In this document: one piece after another, positions 25,686 through 35,128 of the stretch
Position numbering within the stretch: the stretch's first letter is position 1
How the letters are laid out: each line of letters starts with the position of its first letter
NCBI GenBank assembly: GCA_017436785.1
Contig: JAFSCK010000024.1
Location: 88,204-152,203 of the forward strand
Direction of reading: 5' to 3'
Source of the DNA: Oscillospiraceae bacterium
Lineage (GTDB): Bacteria > Bacillota > Clostridia > Oscillospirales > Oscillospiraceae
Length of the DNA stretch: 64,000 bases
Program-made: the position numbers and the translations under genes
Notes under the pieces: model-generated
Database searches by the model: none
What the model was told of the DNA's origin: nothing
Seen by the model: only the letters and a program-made list of their open reading frames with translations

Positions 25686-28367
25686 TTACTTTTTGGTGAA
25701 CAAGCGCTGGATGAACTTAACGGTCTCCACGACAGGAATGACCAAGATTGCCAAGCCCATGGCAATGCCGTATTCAGTCCAGCCGATCATGGTAAAGCCG
25801 AAAGCATTTGCCAAGAAAGGAACCTCGATGACCGCGGTGGTCAGCAGGAGGCTTCCCAGCATAGCCGCCCACAGCACAACGTTCTGACCCTTCAGGGTGA
25901 ACACACTCTTGCGCTGAGAACGCATGTTGAAGGAGTGGAAGATCTCACACATGGACATGGTCAGGAAGGCCATGGTCATGCCGTGACCGGAGCTGCCCTC
26001 TGCAACCAGCTTACCGAACCAGCCGGCTGCATCTGCGTTAAACTCCATAAAGCTGCCCACCAGATAGGCACCGATGGTAATGGCGGTAACCAGAACGCCC
26101 TGATAGATCACATCGAAGCCCAGACCACCGGCAAAGATGCCGTCTTTGGAGTTTCTGGGAGGACGGGTCATGGTGTCAGGCTCAGCCTTCTCCATGCCCA
26201 GTGCCAGTGCGGGGAAGCAGTCGGTGACCAGATTGATAAACAGCAGGTGCACAGGGTTCAGCAGAGTAAAGCCCAGAATAGAGGCGAAGAATACGCCCAG
26301 AACCTCACTCATGTTGGAGGCCAACAGGAACTGGATGGCCTTACGGATGTTATCGTAGATCCGGCGGCCCTCGCCCACAGCTGCCACGATGGTAGCGAAG
26401 TTATCGTCTGCCAGCACCATGTCTGCCACGTTCTTGGTGACATCGGTACCGGTGATGCCCATACCCACGCCGATATCGGCGGACTTAATGGAGGGAGCAT
26501 CGTTAACACCGTCACCGGTCATCGCGGTAATGGCGCCATTGGCCTTCCATGCAGTAACGATCCGGGTCTTGTGCTCCGGCTGCACGCGGGCGTACACGCC
26601 GTACTTCTTCACAAACTCGCAGATCTCATCGTCAGAGATATTGTCCAGCTCCGCGCCGGTAATAGCCTCGGAGGCATCGGTGATGATGCCCAGTTCCTTG
26701 GCGATGGCCACAGCCGTATCCTTATGGTCGCCGGTGATCATCACAGGACGGATGCCGGCAGCGCGGCACTCCTCAATGGCTGCCTTGACCTCAGGACGGA
26801 CCGGGTCGATCATACCGGTCAGGCCCACGAAGATCAGCTCCTGCTCCAGATACTCAGGGGTATTGTCTGCAGGCTTCTCGTCCCAGAACCGCATGGCGGC
26901 AGCCAGCACACGAAGCGCCTTATCAGCCATAGCCTTGTTGGCAGCCATGATCTCTTCCCGCTTTGCATCGGTCATGGGCTCGGTCTTACCGTTCTCCCAG
27001 TAGTGGGTGCAGCGCTGCAGGATCACATCGGGACCACCCTTGGTGTACTGAACAAAGTTGCCGTTCACCGCGTGAACGGTGGACATCATCTTACGGCCGG
27101 AATCAAAGGGGGCCTCGTCCACACGGGGCGTCTTAGCTTCCAGATCCTGCTTCTTCAAGCCCAGCTTGCAGGCAAAGTTCACCAGTGCGCACTCGGTAGG
27201 CTCACCTTCTGCCTGATCCTGCTCGTTCAGCGCAGCATCGGAGCACAGTGCCATGGCGGTTGCCACCAGCTCGCCGTCGCCCATGTGCTCTACCACGGTC
27301 ATCTTATTCTGGGTCAGTGTACCGGTCTTATCGGAGCAGATCACCTGCGTGCAGCCCAAGGTCTCCACGGCGGTGAGCCGGCGAATCACGGCATTACGCT
27401 TGGACATATTGGTCACGCCGATGGAAAGCACCACGGTAACCACCGTTGCAAGACCCTCGGGGATCGCGGCAACTGCCAGAGAAACCGCCACCATGAAGGT
27501 CTCCAGAATCACGCTCAAAGCATGGCCTTGCACAGCCAGCTGTGCCCGGGCCATAAACAGGTTAAAGCCAAAGATGAAAACACAGATACCCAGCACGATC
27601 CAGCTCAGGGCCTTGCCCAGCTGATCCAGCTTACGCTGCAAGGGCGTCTGCTCGTCCTCAGTAGCAGCCAGCACGCCGGCGATCTTACCCATCTCGGTAT
27701 CCATACCGGTACGGGTGATAACAGCCTTACCGCGGCCGTAAACCACGGTGGAGCCCATGTAGCACATATTCTTCCGGTCACCCAGAGGCACATCCGCTTC
27801 TGTATCCACGCCCAAAGCCTCAATGACCTTATTAACGGGAACACTTTCACCGGTCAGGGCAGCTTCCTCGATCTTCAAAGAAGCACTTTCCAGCAAACGG
27901 CCGTCTGCGGGCACCGCATCACCGGCTTCCAGCAGAACCACATCGCCGGGAACCAGCTCATCGGAGTGCATGATCACCATTTTGCCATCCCGTAACACTT
28001 TACAGGTGGCTGCTGTCATCGTCTGCAGCGCCTCAATCGCAGCCTCTGCCTTGCTCTCCTGAATCACGCCCAAAATGGCGTTGAGCAGAACAACGGCCAT
28101 AATGATAATGACCTCAGCCCATTCGTTTTCGCCGGACAGCATACCGGTCAGCGCACTGACGCCGGCAGCGATCATCAGAATGATCAGCATGGGGTCTTTC
28201 AACTGGGCAAGGAACTTTTGGAACAAAGTTGCTTTTTCCGCTTCCTTCAGCTTGTTGGGGCCGTACTTTTCCAGCCGCTGGGCAGCCTGCTCAGAAGTAA
28301 GACCAGCCTCGGTAGTTTCCAGCTGTTCCAGAATGGATTCCTGAGATAAGCTGTACTCTTTTTCCAT
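25686..28367 (-). CDS. P2-type cation ATPase, probable Mn2+ (Ca2+) exporter
   Basis: An 893-residue P-type ATPase with an N-terminal cation-ATPase domain, actuator TGESVPVNK, the transmembrane 4 ion motif AAIPEGLATVV, the phosphorylation site SDKTGTLTQNKM and the hinge TGDGVNDAPSIK, plus a C-terminal six-helix bundle. By sequence it is a PMCA/SERCA-like calcium-type pump. The Mn2+ riboswitch in its leader points to Mn2+ efflux as its role, as known for some riboswitch-controlled P-type ATPases. ATG 28367 follows AAGGAGAA; the frame is open for 94 further codons upstream through the riboswitch, which is not coding. Confidence 0.93.
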   Translation of the reverse strand: MEKEYSLSQESILEQLETTEAGLTSEQAAQRLEKYGPNKLKEAEKATLFQKFLAQLKDPMLIILMIAAGVSALTGMLSGENEWAEVIIIMAVVLLNAILGVIQESKAEAAIEALQTMTAATCKVLRDGKMVIMHSDELVPGDVVLLEAGDAVPADGRLLESASLKIEEAALTGESVPVNKVIEALGVDTEADVPLGDRKNMCYMGSTVVYGRGKAVITRTGMDTEMGKIAGVLAATEDEQTPLQRKLDQLGKALSWIVLGICVFIFGFNLFMARAQLAVQGHALSVILETFMVAVSLAVAAIPEGLATVVTVVLSIGVTNMSKRNAVIRRLTAVETLGCTQVICSDKTGTLTQNKMTVVEHMGDGELVATAMALCSDAALNEQDQAEGEPTECALVNFACKLGLKKQDLEAKTPRVDEAPFDSGRKMMSTVHAVNGNFVQYTKGGPDVILQRCTHYWENGKTEPMTDAKREEIMAANKAMADKALRVLAAAMRFWDEKPADNTPEYLEQELIFVGLTGMIDPVRPEVKAAIEECRAAGIRPVMITGDHKDTAVAIAKELGIITDASEAITGAELDNISDDEICEFVKKYGVYARVQPEHKTRIVTAWKANGAITAMTGDGVNDAPSIKSADIGVGMGITGTDVTKNVADMVLADDNFATIVAAVGEGRRIYDNIRKAIQFLLASNMSEVLGVFFASILGFTLLNPVHLLFINLVTDCFPALALGMEKAEPDTMTRPPRNSKDGIFAGGLGFDVIYQGVLVTAITIGAYLVGSFMEFNADAAGWFGKLVAEGSSGHGMTMAFLTMSMCEIFHSFNMRSQRKSVFTLKGQNVVLWAAMLGSLLLTTAVIEVPFLANAFGFTMIGWTEYGIAMGLAILVIPVVETVKFIQRLFTKK

Positions 28368-28395
28368 CGCAAATTCTCCTTCAATATAATTTGGG

Positions 28396-28529
28396 GACAA
28401 AAACAAAAACTCATGCGCCAAATGCAAGCATTTGCGCATGAGTCTCATTCTGTAAAGAACCTTCCCGGGCATAAATGCCGTTTTGACGAAAAGGCCAACG
28501 CAAATGCGCCGAATTACTCCCTCAATACG
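28396..28529 (-). ncRNA. yybP-ykoY (Mn2+) riboswitch with intrinsic terminator
   Basis: On the minus strand the leader shows GAGGGAGTAA (28514-28523), a P3 arm with TCGTCAAAAC closing on GGCA/TGCC and CGGG, then TGAGACTC, in the order of the yybP-ykoY aptamer. P1 pairs TGAG with CTCA. The same CTCA begins the 5' arm of a strong terminator hairpin (28410-28442, arms CTCATGCGCAAATGC and GCATTTGGCGCATGAG, followed by T runs 28396-28409). Metal-stabilised P1 therefore competes with the terminator, predicting an ON switch with Mn2+. Confidence 0.9.
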
Positions 28530-28535
28530 ATAACC

Positions 28536-28564
28536 ATTGTATAAGATTTTCATTCCCTTGTCAA
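28536..28564 (-). promoter_or_regulatory. promoter of the riboswitch-P-type ATPase transcript
   Basis: TTGACA (28559-28564), 17 bases, TACAAT (28536-28541) on the minus strand. Confidence 0.85.
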
Positions 28565-28674
28565 GGAAATTTCTGTGGGTTTTGGCAACAATCATACCCA
28601 GCGATCGTGTGAAGTCGTAAGTTAAAGGTAGGCATATGGAACACACCATGTTGCCTGCCGTTTTTTACATAAAA

Positions 28675-28698
28675 AGGCGGCTGCAAATGCAGCCGCCT
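28675..28698 (-). terminator. terminator of the GH2 operon
   Basis: Stem AGGCGGCTGCA/TGCAGCCGCCT followed by TTTTTATG on the minus strand. Confidence 0.85.
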
Positions 28699-28710
28699 AA
28701 TAGGGGTTAT

Positions 28711-30966
28711 TTACTTTTTGGGCTTCTTGATCTTGTTGAGCTGGGCATTCAGATCCAACAGCTGCTCCTTGGTGAACTTTACATTCATCATGCCGCCGGC
28801 CATAGTGATCAGCCGCAGCACGGTAAAGCCGTTCATCATGGTCATCATGTCGGCGGTCATTTCAAAGCCCATGACCTTATTATCCTCGCCGCCATCCTTT
28901 TTCTTGCCGCCCATCATCTTCGCCATCAGACCGGCAAAGATCAGCTTACCCCGGACAGTCGCAAGCACATCGCCCATCTTATCATTCAGGGACAAATAGC
29001 CTTCGGGCTCTTCCACATCGAACCAGTTCAGGATCGCGCCTTCCTCTTTCAGCCGATAGGCTTCATTGAAGGTTTCTACCTTGCGGATCACACCTTCATC
29101 CTTCAGGTCACCGGAAACCGCAACCAGCTTGGTTTCGCCGGCATTGGGCACCTCAAAGTAGAAGAAATGGTCTGCCGCTTCCTGAACACCCAGAGAAACG
29201 CCGTTGGCAAACAGCTCCACAGTGGGCTGGTTGGAATAGACAGTAACCTTGGTAACAGCCTCTACCCGATCGATATACCGCTTGCCGCACAGGTGGACAA
29301 AGGGCTCATCGGAAAGCCATGCTTTGTAAGCATAGAACGAATCCTTTTTATACTTACGGTCCATGGTCACCAGACCCTTATGGTTCTGACCGTTTTCGCC
29401 ACCCTCATTCCGGGCATCGGCACCAAAGTCAAACATGTTCCACACATGGGTCGCCCACATGTACTTACGGTTAAAGAGCTGCTTGATCAGCTCCTCATGG
29501 TAATATGCCTGATATTCCTCGGTGTAGTCACCCTGCCGGGGATCGGAGGTATGCCAGTCAAGGGCCTCGCAGCCATACTCAGAGCAGCCGATGGGAATAT
29601 TGGGATGGGTAGCGTGGAACTTGTCAAACCACGGGCCGTTCATAGCAGTTTCGCCGCCGTACCAGCCAAAGTAATGGTTGTAAGACACCACATCGGGAAT
29701 CTGCAAATAGGGATCGTCCATTTTGCACATAGACACGGCTGCAATGGTGGTCAGACGGGTCTTGTCCATCTCATGGCACAGGTCATTGAGGATCCGGTGA
29801 TTTTCCAGCAGGTCCTCGGTGCTGCCGCCGATGGAGATCTCGTTGCTCAGGCCCCAAACCACGATGGAGGGGTGATTGTAATTCTGCACGATCAGCTCCT
29901 TCATCTGGCTGATGGTGTTTTCCCGACCGGTAGGCATGTGCTTGGAGATATAGGGGATCTCCGCCCAGATCACCAAGCCCCGCTCATCACACAGGTCATA
30001 GAAATACTGATCGTGCTGATAGTGAGCAAGGCGGATGGTGGTAGCACCCATTTCGCAGATCAGATCCATATCCTCTTCATGATGCTCGGGAAGCAGTGCA
30101 TTGCCAACGCCCCAGCGATCCTGATGGCGGGAAACGCCCCGCAGAGGATACTCCTCCCCATTGAGGATAAAGCCGTTTTCCGGGTCGATCCGGAAGGTGC
30201 GGCAGCCAAAGCGGGTGCACACACTGTCGATCACTTCGCCATCTTCCAAAAGCTCTGCCTCGCAGCAATACAGGTAAGGATCCTTGCGGCCGTGCCACAG
30301 GTGCACATTGGGAATGGTCAGCTCCCCGTGGGTATCGGCTGTTTCCGTCTGGGCAATCACATTCTCTTGGGCATCATAGACGGTATAGCGAACAGTCTGA
30401 CCCAGCTTGCCGGCGGTAACATAAGTATCCACCGTCACCTTCGCATCGGCACCGGTGATCTCGGGGGTCACAGCAATGCCGGGGCCGCCGAAATAATCCA
30501 GATCAAAGTGGGATTCCGGTACACAGATCAGATTCACATCCCGATAAATGCCGCCGTAGAACGTAAAGTCCGCCATCTGGGGGTAGACCGTTTCGTTGGG
30601 GCTGTTGTCAACTGCGATCACCAGCAGGCTGGCATTGCCCAGATGGGCAGTAATGTCCACGCGCCATGTGGAGTAACCGCCGTCGTGGTGGGCAAGATGC
30701 TTGCCGTCCATGTACACATCTGCAGAGGAATTGGCGCCCTTCAGCTCCAGATAGTAGTGTTCTGCATTGGGGAATGCAGCCTTATTAAGCATTTTTGCAT
30801 AATAAGCGGTACCCCGGTAATAATCGTTATCGCCGTCCTGACCGTCGATGGCGTTCCAGCTATGAGGCAGGTTCACCAGATCCCACTTGGGATCAATGGC
30901 GGAAGGAACTGCTTCGGGCAGCTTAGAAAATGCCCACTTGCGGTTTAAACTGATAATTTGTCTCAC
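28711..30966 (-). CDS. glycoside hydrolase family 2, probable beta-glucuronidase
   Basis: A 751-residue enzyme with jelly-roll sugar-binding (about 1-180), immunoglobulin-like (180-270) and TIM-barrel (270-560) domains. The acid/base Glu lies in WGLSNEIS (about residue 376) and the nucleophile in CSEYGCEA (about 462). An N-x-K motif (NHKGL, about 526) is compatible with glucuronic-acid recognition, though some beta-galactosidases carry similar NDK. Context (uxaC, uxuA, uxuB, kdgK, GPH symporter) favours glucuronidase. The C-terminal 65 residues are Met/Lys-rich (GLMAKMMGGKKKDGG) and unusual. Start is GTG 30966, seven bases after GGAGGT. No signal peptide, so cytoplasmic. Confidence 0.85.
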   Translation of the reverse strand: MRQIISLNRKWAFSKLPEAVPSAIDPKWDLVNLPHSWNAIDGQDGDNDYYRGTAYYAKMLNKAAFPNAEHYYLELKGANSSADVYMDGKHLAHHDGGYSTWRVDITAHLGNASLLVIAVDNSPNETVYPQMADFTFYGGIYRDVNLICVPESHFDLDYFGGPGIAVTPEITGADAKVTVDTYVTAGKLGQTVRYTVYDAQENVIAQTETADTHGELTIPNVHLWHGRKDPYLYCCEAELLEDGEVIDSVCTRFGCRTFRIDPENGFILNGEEYPLRGVSRHQDRWGVGNALLPEHHEEDMDLICEMGATTIRLAHYQHDQYFYDLCDERGLVIWAEIPYISKHMPTGRENTISQMKELIVQNYNHPSIVVWGLSNEISIGGSTEDLLENHRILNDLCHEMDKTRLTTIAAVSMCKMDDPYLQIPDVVSYNHYFGWYGGETAMNGPWFDKFHATHPNIPIGCSEYGCEALDWHTSDPRQGDYTEEYQAYYHEELIKQLFNRKYMWATHVWNMFDFGADARNEGGENGQNHKGLVTMDRKYKKDSFYAYKAWLSDEPFVHLCGKRYIDRVEAVTKVTVYSNQPTVELFANGVSLGVQEAADHFFYFEVPNAGETKLVAVSGDLKDEGVIRKVETFNEAYRLKEEGAILNWFDVEEPEGYLSLNDKMGDVLATVRGKLIFAGLMAKMMGGKKKDGGEDNKVMGFEMTADMMTMMNGFTVLRLITMAGGMMNVKFTKEQLLDLNAQLNKIKKPKK

Positions 30967-30993
30967 TTGATTTACCTCCAACCTTGGTTTATG

Positions 30994-31022
30994 ACACCCT
31001 GCCGGAGATTCCGGCAGGGTGT
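30994..31022 (-). other. intercistronic hairpin between symporter and GH2 genes
   Basis: A perfect stem ACACCCTGCCGG/CCGGCAGGGTGT in the 66-base gap without a T tract after it. It probably sets mRNA stability or partial termination so that the two genes are expressed at different levels. Confidence 0.6.
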
Positions 31023-31032
31023 GGTCTTTCAA

Positions 31033-32493
31033 TTACTCAGCGCTCTTGCGGCGTTCTGCCAACTCGGCATTCATTGTCTCCATGGTCTTCTTATCCAAAT
31101 TGTAGACAACACTCAAGCCAATGAACTGCACAATCGCAGAGAACATATACAGGCCACCAGCCAGCCAGCACATATTGTAAACGGTTTCTGCAGACTGTCC
31201 GCCGGTACCAAGGTCAGACACATAACCCAGCAAGCCCATGATAAACAGAACAACAGAGGGGCCTACACCCTGTGCCAACTTCCGGAAGAAAGAATGCAGA
31301 GAATAAACAGTACCCTCTTCCCGCTTGCCAAACTTCCACTCACTGTAGTCAATGGCATCTGCCATCAGAGCCCATGACACGCAGGTGTACACACCCATGC
31401 CCATGCCGAACAGAGTCAAACCGATCATGTAAACAATCAGAGCCGCACTCTTAGGAACCATGGGGAAAATCAGCATAATAACGCCGCCCACCAGAGAAAC
31501 GATCGTGCCTGCAACAGAAGCTTCCTTCTTTCCGTGCTTATCGACAATCTTCTTGATGAAAGGCATAAAGAAGAACATGGGGACGAAACCGATCATTTGC
31601 ACAACACCGGACAGCTGCGCCATGCCGAAGTATGTAGCAAACATGATGGTCACGGCAGTACCGGCAGCATTCATGCCAAGGAACATGCCCATAGCAGCCA
31701 TGGTGGCACCAACTGCAGGACGGTTCTTCATAAAGTTACCGAACGCCTTAAAGACATTAAATTTTTCCACATCATTGGTCTTTACGCTATTCTCATTCAC
31801 GCGGATGGTGATGGTCTTGATCATGAACAAGAACGCAGCCAGACCCAAAACACCCATGATCAGAGCAGCAATAAACACGCGGTCACCCAACAAGGTTTCT
31901 ACCTGAACACCGGTCTCTTCATTGATCATAGGAGTGCCATCAGCATTAAACTCCTTCTTCCAGATCAGAGCAGGCAGAATCATGCCGGGCAGGATGTTAC
32001 CAATCATAGAGCCAATCGAACGCCATGTAGACAGCTGTGCCCGCTCGCCGGCATCCTCAGTAACCAAACTCAGCATAGAGCCATAGGGAACATTGGCAAT
32101 AGTATAGAAAGCATCCCAAATAATGTATCCAACAATAAACAAAATAGCCTTAACAACCACAGAAGCGTTGGGGAAAGGCAGAAAAACAGCAGCACCGCCA
32201 ACCAGCAGTCCAATGGCGCCGATCAAAATATAGGTCTTGAACTTACCTCTTTTATATTGTCTGCGGTCCGCATCGATCATCGCGCCAATCATCGGATCGT
32301 TGACAGCATCCCAAATCTGGACAATCAACAGCAAAATAGACAGTAAGCCGGTCTCAAGTGCCATATATACCAGCCAGAAGGTTTGCACAGTATTCTTCAA
32401 AGAAAAGCTCATGTTACAGCCAAGGTCGCCGGCAGCATAAGCCAACTTGTCGCGAATACCAAAAGGTCTAATGCGTTTTTCCTTTGTTTCCAT
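31033..32493 (-). CDS. GPH-family (MFS) sugar:cation symporter, probable glucuronide importer
   Basis: A 486-residue membrane protein with about 12 helices and the GPH-family start RPFGIRDKLAYAAGDLGCNM, plus the conserved loop WDAVNDPMIGAMIDAD of melibiose/glucuronide carriers. It lies upstream of the GH2 gene in the same operon, so import of an intact glycoside or glucuronide followed by cytoplasmic cleavage is inferred. ATG 32493 follows AAGGGA. Confidence 0.88.
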   Translation of the reverse strand: METKEKRIRPFGIRDKLAYAAGDLGCNMSFSLKNTVQTFWLVYMALETGLLSILLLIVQIWDAVNDPMIGAMIDADRRQYKRGKFKTYILIGAIGLLVGGAAVFLPFPNASVVVKAILFIVGYIIWDAFYTIANVPYGSMLSLVTEDAGERAQLSTWRSIGSMIGNILPGMILPALIWKKEFNADGTPMINEETGVQVETLLGDRVFIAALIMGVLGLAAFLFMIKTITIRVNENSVKTNDVEKFNVFKAFGNFMKNRPAVGATMAAMGMFLGMNAAGTAVTIMFATYFGMAQLSGVVQMIGFVPMFFFMPFIKKIVDKHGKKEASVAGTIVSLVGGVIMLIFPMVPKSAALIVYMIGLTLFGMGMGVYTCVSWALMADAIDYSEWKFGKREEGTVYSLHSFFRKLAQGVGPSVVLFIMGLLGYVSDLGTGGQSAETVYNMCWLAGGLYMFSAIVQFIGLSVVYNLDKKTMETMNAELAERRKSAE

Positions 32494-32544
32494 GAAAGAT
32501 CAAATCCCTTCTTAAGATTTAACATGACCAAAGCGATCTACATC

Positions 32545-32550
32545 ATTATA
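32545..32550 (-). promoter_or_regulatory. -10 element of the symporter-GH2 operon
   Basis: A clear TATAAT on the minus strand, 52 bases before the ATG, without a recognisable -35 at 16-18 bases. This fits a promoter that needs an activator, presumably the divergent AraC-type protein. Confidence 0.5.
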
Positions 32551-32628
32551 ACGGATTTTTCATCATTTCTGTGAGGAATATTTTTAAGTAAATTGGTATT
32601 CTTTTTAGATTTGCCTATAAAACACAGT

Positions 32629-32656
32629 TGATTTTTTGACAATTGTATACTATACT
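32629..32656 (+). promoter_or_regulatory. promoter of the AraC-type regulator gene
   Basis: TTGATT (32629-32634), 16 bases, TATACT (32651-32656). The string TTTTTTGACAATT occurs twice nearby (starting near 32633 and 32684) as a direct repeat and may be a regulator half-site pair. Confidence 0.5.
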
Positions 32657-32711
32657 AACTCCAGTCAAGCTGTCTGTTTTGTATTTTTTGACAATTCTGG
32701 AGGGCGTTCTC

Positions 32712-33935
32712 ATGCTCTACGACACCGAGCTTCGTTTTCTGTGCGATACTTTGCAAAAATGTCATATTCAGACCCATATTATTGACATGTCACAGCCCCT
32801 GACCCAGCGTCTATCCCAAATGGACATTCCCACACAGCTTGGAGATATCGATGGCCTTGCAGACCTCGAATCCCGCCTGCCGCAGGTCCGCCCCGGCGTT
32901 GTGTACCGTTTCCGGGATCAGCTGGGATGTCATTTCCTGTACTGCTGCCTGCCCACCGCCGCCCGGGAGTCGTTGCTGGCGATCGGCCCTTATCTTGCCG
33001 AAAGTCCCGATTCCCAACAGATCTTGGAACTGGCTGAAAAGCACGGCGTTTCTCCCGGTCAGCTAAAATACCTGCAAAACTACTATAACAGCATACCTGT
33101 ATTGCCAAACGCAAACCATCTGTTTGCTTTGGTGGAAACCTTTGCTGAACGGCTATGGGGTAAAAACGGCTTCACTGTGGAAGATGTGTTTTCTGAGCCC
33201 TACGAGCTTTTCCTTTCCCCGGAAGATAAAAAATCCCCTGCGGAAGATACCTTGTGGTATATGCGCTCTATAGAACAGCGTTATGCCTATGAAAATGAAT
33301 TGATCGAAGCTGTATCCAAAGGGCACTCCCACAAAGCGGATATGATATATGATACATTTTCCCATTTAAGTCTGGAGCAGCGCTCCAATGATCCTCTAAG
33401 AAACGCCAAAAACTACTGCATCATTATGAACACCCTGCTGCGCAAAGCCGCAGAGCAAGGCGGTGTGCATCCTATGAATCTGGACCGTGTCTCCTCCGGC
33501 TTTGCCTTCCGGATCGAGCAGGCGGTGTCTCTGGAATCCGTTCCCGGGATCTTTTCGGAAATGTTTCACACCTACTGCCGGCTGGTGCGCAAAAACTCTC
33601 TGAAGGGCTACTCCCCGCCGGTGCAGCGGGCCGTAGCGCTGATCGAAGCCGACCTGTCTGCCAGCCTGAATCTTCGCACCATCGCTCACAACCTAAACAT
33701 CAGCAGCAGCTATCTTTCCTCCCTGTTCAAAAAAGAAACAGGGCAAACGCTCACCGACTACATCATCCTGCGCAGAATGGAACTGGCACGAAACCTTCTG
33801 TCCCGCACCAAACTGCAGGTGCAAACCGTTGCACAGCACTGCGGCATTCTGGATGTACACTATTTTTCCAAGCTCTTCAAAAAGGCCACCGGTATGACCC
33901 CAAAGGAGTTCCGGCAAGTCAACAGCTCCAATTAA
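32712..33935 (+). CDS. AraC-family transcriptional regulator of the hexuronate cluster
   Basis: A 407-residue protein with a long, unrecognised N-terminal sensing region (about 1-300) and a C-terminal pair of AraC helix-turn-helix units: LNLRTIAHNLNISSSYLSSL and VQTVAQHCGILDVHYFSKLF, closing TGMTPKEFRQ. ATG 32712 follows GGAGGG. It is divergent from the symporter-GH2 operon and 46 bases upstream of uxuA, so it probably activates both in response to a hexuronate pathway metabolite. Confidence 0.88.
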   Translation: MLYDTELRFLCDTLQKCHIQTHIIDMSQPLTQRLSQMDIPTQLGDIDGLADLESRLPQVRPGVVYRFRDQLGCHFLYCCLPTAARESLLAIGPYLAESPDSQQILELAEKHGVSPGQLKYLQNYYNSIPVLPNANHLFALVETFAERLWGKNGFTVEDVFSEPYELFLSPEDKKSPAEDTLWYMRSIEQRYAYENELIEAVSKGHSHKADMIYDTFSHLSLEQRSNDPLRNAKNYCIIMNTLLRKAAEQGGVHPMNLDRVSSGFAFRIEQAVSLESVPGIFSEMFHTYCRLVRKNSLKGYSPPVQRAVALIEADLSASLNLRTIAHNLNISSSYLSSLFKKETGQTLTDYIILRRMELARNLLSRTKLQVQTVAQHCGILDVHYFSKLFKKATGMTPKEFRQVNSSN

Positions 33936-33981
33936 CGGTCCCCCACCGGATTTACGAAAGATCATCAAGGAGGAATTATTT

Positions 33982-35070
33982 ATGCCAATGCAAATGGGTT
34001 TCCGTTGGTACGGCGAGGGCAACGATAAGATAAAGCTCTCCGATATTAAGCAGATCCCCGGTGTAACAAGCATCGTATGGGCGCTGCATCATAAAATGCC
34101 CGGAGAAATCTGGGAAGAAGAAGAGATCGCACAGGTAAAAGCCCAATGTGATCAGTACGGTTTCAATATCGATGTGGTGGAATCCGTAAACGTTCATGAT
34201 GACATCAAGATCGGTCTGCCCACCCGGGATCAGTACATCGAAAACTACAAGATCACTATGCGTAATCTGGCCAAATACGGTGTCAAGGTGATCTGCTACA
34301 ACTTTATGCCTATTTTTGACTGGACCAGATCCAATCTGTTCCACGAAGTAGGCGACGGCTCTACCGCACTGTTCTACGAAAAGGGCATGATCCAAGATGA
34401 TTACAACGCCATGGCAAAGTATATTTTGGACTTCACCGAAAAATACAACATGTCTTTCCCCGGCTGGGAGCCGGAGCGGATGGCAAAGCTGGACGAGCTT
34501 TTTAAGGCCTACAAGGACGTGGATCACGAAACCCTGTGGGCAAACCTCAAATATTTCTTGGAGGCACTGATGCCTACCTGCGAAGAGACCGGCATCAAAA
34601 TGGCCATCCATATGGACGATCCCCCTTGGGATATTTTCGGTCTCCCCCGGTTACTTATTAACGAAGAAAATATCGACCGTTTCCTGAAAATGGTGGATCA
34701 CCCCTGCAACTGTCTGACTCTTTGCTCCGGCAGTTTGAACGCCGACCCCCGGAACGATGTAGCAAAGATCGTCCGCAAGCACTGCCACCGGATCGCTTTT
34801 GCCCATATCCGCAATGTCAAACACTTTGAAAACGGTGATTTTTCCGAAGCCAGCCACCGGGATTGCGATGGCGACACCGGAATCCTGAATATTTTGAAGG
34901 CATACCACGATTGCGGCTTTGAAGGTTATATCCGCCCAGATCATGGACGTCATCTGTGGGATGAAGGTCCGGGCAATGTGCGTCCCGGCTACGGTTTGTA
35001 TGACCGGGCACTGGGTATCATGTATATGCTGGGTGTCTGGGATATGCTGGACAAGCTAGCAGGCAAATAA
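33982..35070 (+). CDS. uxuA: mannonate dehydratase
   Basis: A 362-residue xylose-isomerase-fold enzyme that dehydrates D-mannonate to 2-keto-3-deoxygluconate. Landmarks: MQMGFRWYGEGNDKIKL at the start, NFMPIFDWTRSNL, MAIHMDDPPWDIFGLPRL, LCSGSLNADPRND, HIRNVKHF and GYIRPDHGRHLW with the metal ligands. Length is slightly below the E. coli enzyme (394), as usual in Firmicutes. ATG 33982 follows AGGAGG. Third step of glucuronate degradation. Confidence 0.95.
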   Translation: MPMQMGFRWYGEGNDKIKLSDIKQIPGVTSIVWALHHKMPGEIWEEEEIAQVKAQCDQYGFNIDVVESVNVHDDIKIGLPTRDQYIENYKITMRNLAKYGVKVICYNFMPIFDWTRSNLFHEVGDGSTALFYEKGMIQDDYNAMAKYILDFTEKYNMSFPGWEPERMAKLDELFKAYKDVDHETLWANLKYFLEALMPTCEETGIKMAIHMDDPPWDIFGLPRLLINEENIDRFLKMVDHPCNCLTLCSGSLNADPRNDVAKIVRKHCHRIAFAHIRNVKHFENGDFSEASHRDCDGDTGILNILKAYHDCGFEGYIRPDHGRHLWDEGPGNVRPGYGLYDRALGIMYMLGVWDMLDKLAGK

Positions 35071-35128
35071 AAACATCCGGAGCGCCCGACGTTCCCTTTT
35101 ACATCAAAACTTTTGGAGGTAATTAGCT

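Noticed and set aside
25650-27995. A 781-codon open frame antisense to the P-type ATPase
   Set aside because: Low-complexity His/Gly/Leu-rich translation with no ribosome binding site; the opposite strand has all P-type ATPase motifs.
28368-28649. N-terminal extension of the P-type ATPase through an upstream ATG
   Set aside because: The 94 extra codons run through the riboswitch and terminator; the ATG at 28367 has a good ribosome binding site and the family N-terminus.
28636-30948. A 770-codon open frame antisense to the GH2 gene
   Set aside because: Shadow frame; the GH2 catalytic motifs are on the minus strand.
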